Assembly: GCA_036250225.1 (NCBI GenBank)
Contig: JAPZLL010000006.1
Span: 682,001 to 746,000, forward strand
DNA: 64,000 nt
Reading direction: 5' to 3'
Origin: Cercophora sp. LCS_1
Lineage: Eukaryota > Ascomycota > Sordariomycetes > Sordariales > Lasiosphaeriaceae
Position 1 is the stretch's first letter. Every line of letters starts with the position of its first letter. Positions 59,184-64,000 of the stretch are shown here, one piece after another. Below the pieces are notes generated by a model. The model was not told where the DNA came from, did not search any database, and saw only the letters and a list, made by a program, of their open reading frames with translations. Made by a program: the position numbers and the translations under genes.

Positions 59184-61137
59184 ATGGCGGACGCAAAGAT
59201 CAGGAAACCCTTGTACAAGGACGTTCTCCAAACGGCATTACACCGGCGGTTTTCCTCCGCGGTACTGCTGTCATTTGCGGTCGCATACGTTTACGCCGTT
59301 CTGCTTGGGAGCTGGAATTCCTGTAGGAGAACCCCTCTGGTCGATACACACCGTAGCTAACCTTTGCGCCTAGTCTTCTGGTCTTGGTTTCCCATCGGCC
59401 CCGTCGGCTTCCGAATCGCCCTCCTCTTACCAATCGCGCTCTTCATTGTCACCCTTCGGATCGCCCAATACCATGTCGGCGTGCGAACCTCCAACTCTGG
59501 GTTTCAATCCTTTCTCGCCCATGCTATCGGAGTCCAGACCGCTGAGGCCATTGTCACGTACTCGGTCTGCGCATTGTTGTTTAGTTGGATCTACAGGTGG
59601 ACTCTTCCTGAGGGTTCAGGGCTTGAATTGGTCAACTACTACATGTCGGACCGCGCAAAGCTGAACGAGAAGTCGATCTACTTTACCGCGAATCTTGTCC
59701 TCCTGGGTGTCTATCAGGGAATTTGGCACCTCTTTGAGGACACCGATCGATTGGTTCTGGGCACGGCCAAGGCGGACAAGAGTGACAGCGGAGCTCACGA
59801 TGCGGACGCCCAGTGGCAGCGGCTGTGGGCTAAGCTCCCGAGCATCGTCCGAAGCTCCTTCAACCACTCTCTAACCGCGATGGCCGGAAGCCTCTTCGTC
59901 TATGGTTTATTCCTCCGAACACCGCTTTGGCGGCTCGCGCTTTTCTTCCTGCGACCATGGTATAACCTTCCCAGGTCGAATTTTCTCCCTGCCACCTGGC
60001 CATTTACTGCCACTGCGATCCTTCGCTCGTTCTACGCGAGTTTTCTATTCATGCTCTTCATAACATTGGCAAATGTCTCGTTTTCGATGCTCTTGTCAAA
60101 AGAGCCACTCAAGAACAAGAAACCGCTCAGCTCGGATGCGAAAAAGGACCCCAACGGAAGCCTGCTGAATGGGTTGAAGAGCAAGAAGGAGTCGATCAAG
60201 GTATGAAGTCCGCGACCTTGGGTGGTCCCCGCTAACAAGCCAGGGTTTTGCCATGTGGGAGCTTGCCATTATCGCTCGCGACTATCCCGACCGACGAAAA
60301 GGCATCTATGAAGATATTGACCGCGCCGGTGGACCTATGTGGTCTGAAGTTTACGCTATCTGCCTCGACGCCATCAAAAGCATCGAGACCCGCATCGATG
60401 GATACGGCAAGCCCCCGCCTCCCGATCCTGCCAAAACGCCCAGCGCAGTCGAGCCAAAGAAGCGGTACTCTGAGCCACCAAAGGAAGGCGACATCTTCAC
60501 CTCAACACCTCCCAAGTCGAAGTATCGCGCCGAGGTCGAAAAGCTCGCCACAAAGGCAGTCATTGCACCTGGCCAGGGATCTCAGCTAAGCCCCATCGCC
60601 AAGAAAGCTCTCGAGACTGGCAAACAGAGCCTGCTCAAAGTCCAGAAAGAAGTCACTGGTTCAGAAAATCCGCAGACCTTGTTCAGGGGCATTGCCAACA
60701 AGATCCTCACCTCATATTATTTCGGCCGGCCATTCCGTCAAGAATATAGCCGTCGTCTCGCCAAAGTCGTCTTGGGCACACCCTACGGTGAGCCGAGCTT
60801 GTATATCAACGCTGCCAGCGCGCTGGGCTCGTTGACCTCGTACAGTCTGGTCGAGGATAAATATGGCAACGTGCAGAGGGATGTGGCAACAATCATACGG
60901 ACGCTGACAACGGTCACTGCCAAGTTGACCAACTTCAAGGACGGGCTAGAGTTGCACTGGACAGATGTGGAAGGAAAACGGACCAGCCCAGATGTGGAGG
61001 CCGTCTTGGGTGTGTTGAAAGCAACTTTGTCAAGGTTGATTGAGGACTTTGGGCCATATGCAAGGGACTTGAGATTAAGCCTGACGGATATAAGGCTCGC
61101 GAAGGAGGCTGCCGGGATGACAACTACAAGTGTCTAA
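59184..61137 (+). CDS. NDC1: Nuclear pore membrane protein Ndc1
   Basis: Integral nuclear-envelope protein of 619 aa needed for nuclear pore and spindle-pole-body insertion. Exons are 59184-59322, 59374-60200 and 60244-61137; introns are 51 and 43 nt. The first junction joins SWNS to FFWSWFPIGP and the second joins KKESIK to GFAMWELAIIA. The N-terminal half has about six membrane segments: AVLLSFAVAYVYAVLLG, IALLLPIALFIVTLRIA, AIVTYSVCALLFSWIY, FTANLVLLGVYQGI, AMAGSLFVYGLFL and FYASFLFMLFITLANV. The C-terminal half is soluble and helical, with GFAMWELAIIARDYPDRRK directly after the membrane part, as in fungal Ndc1. The proline-rich stretch near residue 380 is a linker. Length fits the family (about 600-680). 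Confidence 0.93.
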
Positions 61138-61816
61138 GGAGCGATGGAAGTGTCGGGTTAGAACTCGGAGTTAGGTCTCGGAATAGAAAACGGCTTGGGG
61201 CATGTACTATATGGTTTGACGGCATGTGATGTACTGTACATATTGAATGCAAAGCTCCCTTTGGTGATCACAAGCAGCCTCCCTTGCAACCTTCTGCAAA
61301 CGTCTTGTGAAGAGTGTTTTCTTAAAAGGCAAAAATCTCACCGCGAACCTCAGCTCCCCGGTGGGAGGGAGGGTCGAGCGGCTACATAAACCCAACTGAA
61401 TGGGATTAAGTCCGAGGGAATGTGGATTTCAATGATTCTATGAGGAACGCGAACCCAGTGCCTACCCCGCGGTCCAAGGCAGGTCTACAGACGGTACCTG
61501 TTATTTTGCCATCACGCGCAGTTTACCACTGCGCCGTAGACTATGAGGACTTTTGCGCCGTTGAAAGTGGAGATCCGAACTTTCATCTATATACTGGCCA
61601 TTGCCAAACCTTGATGTGTTTTCACTCCCTTCCATGTGAGAATGCGAGAGTCGATGCAGGTCAGAGTTAGGCATAGTTTTTCTCACGAACAAGATCTATT
61701 GCCACCTAGGTATCCGGCAGTAAAACGAACCCACGATGATGACTTTTGTATATTTCTCTCTCTTTCCTATCACAATGCCAGGAAACCTAGACCTTCTTCT
61801 CCCCACCCAAAGCAGA
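61138..61816. terminator. Convergent 3' intergenic region NDC1 / small repeat gene
   Basis: A 679-nt stretch holding both 3' UTRs. A tRNA-like D-arm on the minus strand near 61515-61535 does not complete into a tRNA. No gene is supported. Confidence 0.55.
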
Positions 61817-62216
61817 CTACACCGTCCCCCCAATTATGCCCTCGGTGGTGAACTGCTTCCCGATTACGCCGTTCTTGTCCAGGGGACCGCCGACGGCCTG
61901 TGCCGTCCCTCCTAGCGCACCGTTTTCTTTTTAGTTGTGTCAGTTATGTCTTCCAACAACAAAACAAAATGAAAACGCAGATGAGAGGGGCCGTACCAGT
62001 GAATTGTTTCCCAACCACGCCATGCTCATCAAACACCTTGTTCTTGGTTGCGGGGATGTCGGCGTTGAGGATATTTCCCGGGGACGAAGAGCTTGTTGAG
62101 TTTGTGTTCATGCGGGAGTCGCTGGGTTGGGATGGGGCAGACATTGTTGATGGCGGTGTTGGTTTCTGAGGCTTCTGTGGGAGTGTATCGGTTGGGGCGG
62201 GGTCGGTGTTATACAT
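61817..62216 (-). CDS. Small fungal protein with duplicated GKQFT motif
   Basis: Predicted 109-aa protein. Exons are 61997-62216 and 61817-61926; the 70-nt intron begins GTACGG and ends AAAAG, with an ACTGAC branch-like motif. The N-terminal 60 residues are polar and rich in Pro, Ser, Thr and Asn, probably disordered. The C-terminal 50 residues contain two copies of a unit of the form D-x-x-G-V-V/I-G-K-Q-F-T followed by G-x-x-G-G-T. The intron interrupts the first copy. No signal peptide, membrane segment or known catalytic motif is seen. I do not recognise a characterised homologue. It is probably a small conserved fungal protein of unknown function; glycine- and charge-patterned repeats of this sort can mediate self-association, but that is a guess. 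Confidence 0.72.
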
Positions 62217-62823
62217 TGCTTGTCTTTTGAACAGAGGTTTCCTGAGCTTAATTATGTAGTTTGAGGAAATGCACTCAGTCGGTGATGTAATGAAGGGACT
62301 GTCGAAAGAGCAGTGTGGATGATGACGTTCTATGACGTCGATCCCGGATGTGTGCTGCGTTCCTGACCTGGACTGATCTTCGTTGGGGTGATGGGGCTAC
62401 CCCAATCGGGGATATGTAACTTATCATTAGAAGCTGCAAGTTGGTGTTGTGAAAGGGGTTTTACGATTAGGGTGGTATCAAGTGTCGGGGGTGGTGGTCC
62501 TGGCTGGAAGCCGGGATGCACGGTCAAAATACTACAGGCGACAGCAATGGCTTGGTCTCGAGAATAACCATCTTCACTTGGACACTTGGGTTTTATGATC
62601 TCTCCTAGGGTCCTGTATATTGCGTTGCCGCGACATCGCTTGCATTGATTTCTCGGGTTCTAATCCGAGCCCATCAGATGGAGGATTCCAGGCAGCACTG
62701 AGGCAGCCCGCGATGAAACCGACCCCAACATGAGTAACCTGATTGTTTTGCTCACAACCCAACGTCAAACCGATTTCCCCAGTCTCTCATTTAAAAACAC
62801 ATTCGTGCTCTCAAAGAATCGAG
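62217..62823. promoter_or_regulatory. Divergent promoter region small repeat gene / HET gene
   Basis: A 607-nt region between two divergent starts. An inverted repeat CTCGG...CCGAG at 62652-62669 looks like a tRNA T-arm but has no tRNA context. Confidence 0.55.
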
Positions 62824-64000
62824 ATGGAAAACTACTCCAAAGAAATGATTTTTGGTCAAGATGCTTGCCACCTCGGCGGCCACTATGGTGAAGATCCACC
62901 AACTCCAGACCTGGACGACATGTTTTCAAACATTGCACTCGGCCAAGAGGATTTCGACGACCACATGCCATCAGCTGTTCGCAAATACCACCGCTACATG
63001 AGAGCCGAATATCAACAGCGAATCAAAGTTACCGACCGTGGAACACCAACCTGCGTCCGGTGCCTCTGGAAGAAGCAGACCGAGTTGACCCTCAGCCAGT
63101 CTTCACCCAGCCCAGGGGGAGAGATTGCGGGTCAGGGATTCGATGACAGCTCGACCGCAACGTACCACTTTCAACCGTTGCCGGACCCGAAGAAATCATT
63201 TCGCCTTCTCGAGCTCGTGCCAGCGCCTCACCCGGAAGACCCCCTCCGGGCAACCCTGACAACCTATCCGTCCCGCGCTTCTGTCGAATATGCAGCGCTC
63301 TCGTACACCTGGGCGGGCGTCGCAACAGATGGGGAACTCGACCTCGTGGACGGAAAGATGGCGATCACGGGGAACCTCGCCCTCGCCCTCCGCGCGCTGA
63401 GAAAAAGGGACTCGGTCCTCCGAGTGTGGGTCGACGCTGTCTGCATCAATCAAAGCGACAACGCCGAAAAGAGCGCCCAGGTCGCGCAGATGGGCGATAT
63501 CTATCGAGAGGCGGACGTTGTCCTGGCCTGGCTCGGGCCTGAGACAGAACAAACGGAAGGCGCGATCAAGTGCGTCGAGGAAGTAGCAGCACTAGCCGAC
63601 ACGGAAAAGTACGCCGATGACGTCCGCAAACTCTCGTTCGCCGCCATGTCTCTTGACGTTTTGCCCATGGAGAAAAGCGACGCCGTGCGGATCAAAGAGA
63701 TGTGGCAGACCCACGCAGTCGACGACATATACGCAAGAGCGTGGTTCAGCCGCCTGTGGATTGTCCAAGAGTTTATGCTCGCAAAGCGGATGACGTTCCA
63801 CATTGGCCGAAACGAGCTCGATTACGGTTCCTTCCGCAAGGCGACCAAGTTGTTCTACACGGCCGATTGCCAGTTTGTTCAGCGTATCAGGGGCGACCAA
63901 GATTCTGAGTCGTTCTCGGAGAAGAGCCCGCTCGTCCGCGTCTACACCATGTTTGGATCCCGCGACCAGTTCCAGCGGTTTAGCGAAGGCCCGCAGATGG
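62824..64000 (+). CDS. HET-domain (heterokaryon incompatibility-type) protein, 3' end outside window
   Basis: Open frame of 392 codons with no stop before the window edge, so the gene is partial. The start MENYSKEMIFGQDACH is the first Met of the frame after the divergent promoter. Residues 1-120 are an acidic region with a C-x-x-C pair (CVRCLW). The HET domain follows from about residue 125: FRLLELVPAP, then YAALSYTWAG, LRVWVDAVCINQ, QVAQMGDIYREADVVLAWLG, and RAWFSRLWIVQEFMLAKRM. These are the three conserved HET blocks. HET domains trigger cell death after fusion of unlike hyphae in some fungi, but most members are untested. Any C-terminal partner domain (NACHT, ankyrin, WD40 or other) is not visible here. 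Confidence 0.9.
   Translation, partial: MENYSKEMIFGQDACHLGGHYGEDPPTPDLDDMFSNIALGQEDFDDHMPSAVRKYHRYMRAEYQQRIKVTDRGTPTCVRCLWKKQTELTLSQSSPSPGGEIAGQGFDDSSTATYHFQPLPDPKKSFRLLELVPAPHPEDPLRATLTTYPSRASVEYAALSYTWAGVATDGELDLVDGKMAITGNLALALRALRKRDSVLRVWVDAVCINQSDNAEKSAQVAQMGDIYREADVVLAWLGPETEQTEGAIKCVEEVAALADTEKYADDVRKLSFAAMSLDVLPMEKSDAVRIKEMWQTHAVDDIYARAWFSRLWIVQEFMLAKRMTFHIGRNELDYGSFRKATKLFYTADCQFVQRIRGDQDSESFSEKSPLVRVYTMFGSRDQFQRFSEGPQM

Noticed and set aside
61441..61550. tRNA-like element on the minus strand (GGCGCAGTGGTAAACTGCGC, GGGTTCGCG)
   Set aside because: The D-arm pairs well, but there is no proper anticodon stem, the T-arm does not pair and the acceptor ends do not match.
62652..62669. 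tRNA T-arm-like hairpin (CTCGG ... CCGAG)
   Set aside because: The loop is one base too long and no D-arm or acceptor stem lies at the right distance.

Overview
The window is nuclear DNA of a filamentous ascomycete (Pezizomycotina, most likely a sordariomycete). The evidence is short GT-AG introns of about 43-110 nt with CTRAC-type branch points, moderately high GC, and fungal-specific families: a C2H2 plus Zn2Cys6 melanin regulator, a Ste7-type MEK, an aromatic-acid-exporter/BRE4-type membrane protein and a HET-domain protein. I find 17 protein genes. Sixteen are complete and the last runs off the right edge. Exon coordinates were built by hand from splice signals, reading phase and family conservation. 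In every complete gene the joined exons give a whole number of codons.

Layout. Positions 1-8875 and 11898-25719 are almost empty, and between them sits one gene on the minus strand (8876-11897). It matches the melanin regulator Cmr1/Pig1: two C2H2 fingers, then a Zn2Cys6 cluster. No melanin biosynthetic gene is visible beside it. The empty flanks are not AT-rich, so they do not look like RIP-inactivated transposons. The 6.4-7.7 kb part holds a cluster of homopolymer and microsatellite tracts.

From 25.7 kb the region becomes a normal housekeeping island. It holds a DUF92/TMEM19 membrane protein, a fungal protein with a possible PD-(D/E)XK nuclease-like core, OSH3, SPT6, a STE7-type MAPKK, a HAD phosphatase, a BRE4-like transporter, a PPR protein, the ERD2 KDEL receptor, RFC5 (human RFC3), MRPL16, COX18, a PEP12-type syntaxin, NDC1, a small repeat protein and a HET protein. 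An apparent 5S rRNA relic and a short telomere-like motif lie at about 27.6 kb.

How the genes relate. There is no operon-like system or biosynthetic cluster. Two functional neighbourhoods can be read. One is mitochondrial: the divergent pair MRPL16/COX18 shares a 198-nt promoter, and the PPR protein lies nearby. The other is membrane traffic and nuclear envelope: OSH3, ERD2, PEP12 and NDC1, with PEP12 and NDC1 also sharing a promoter.

The most unusual molecular features are two probable GC-AG introns, one inside the second zinc finger of the Cmr1-like gene and one in ERD2, the 5S relic, the nuclease-like fungal protein, and a small protein with an internal duplication. I found no clear novel defence or biosynthetic system.
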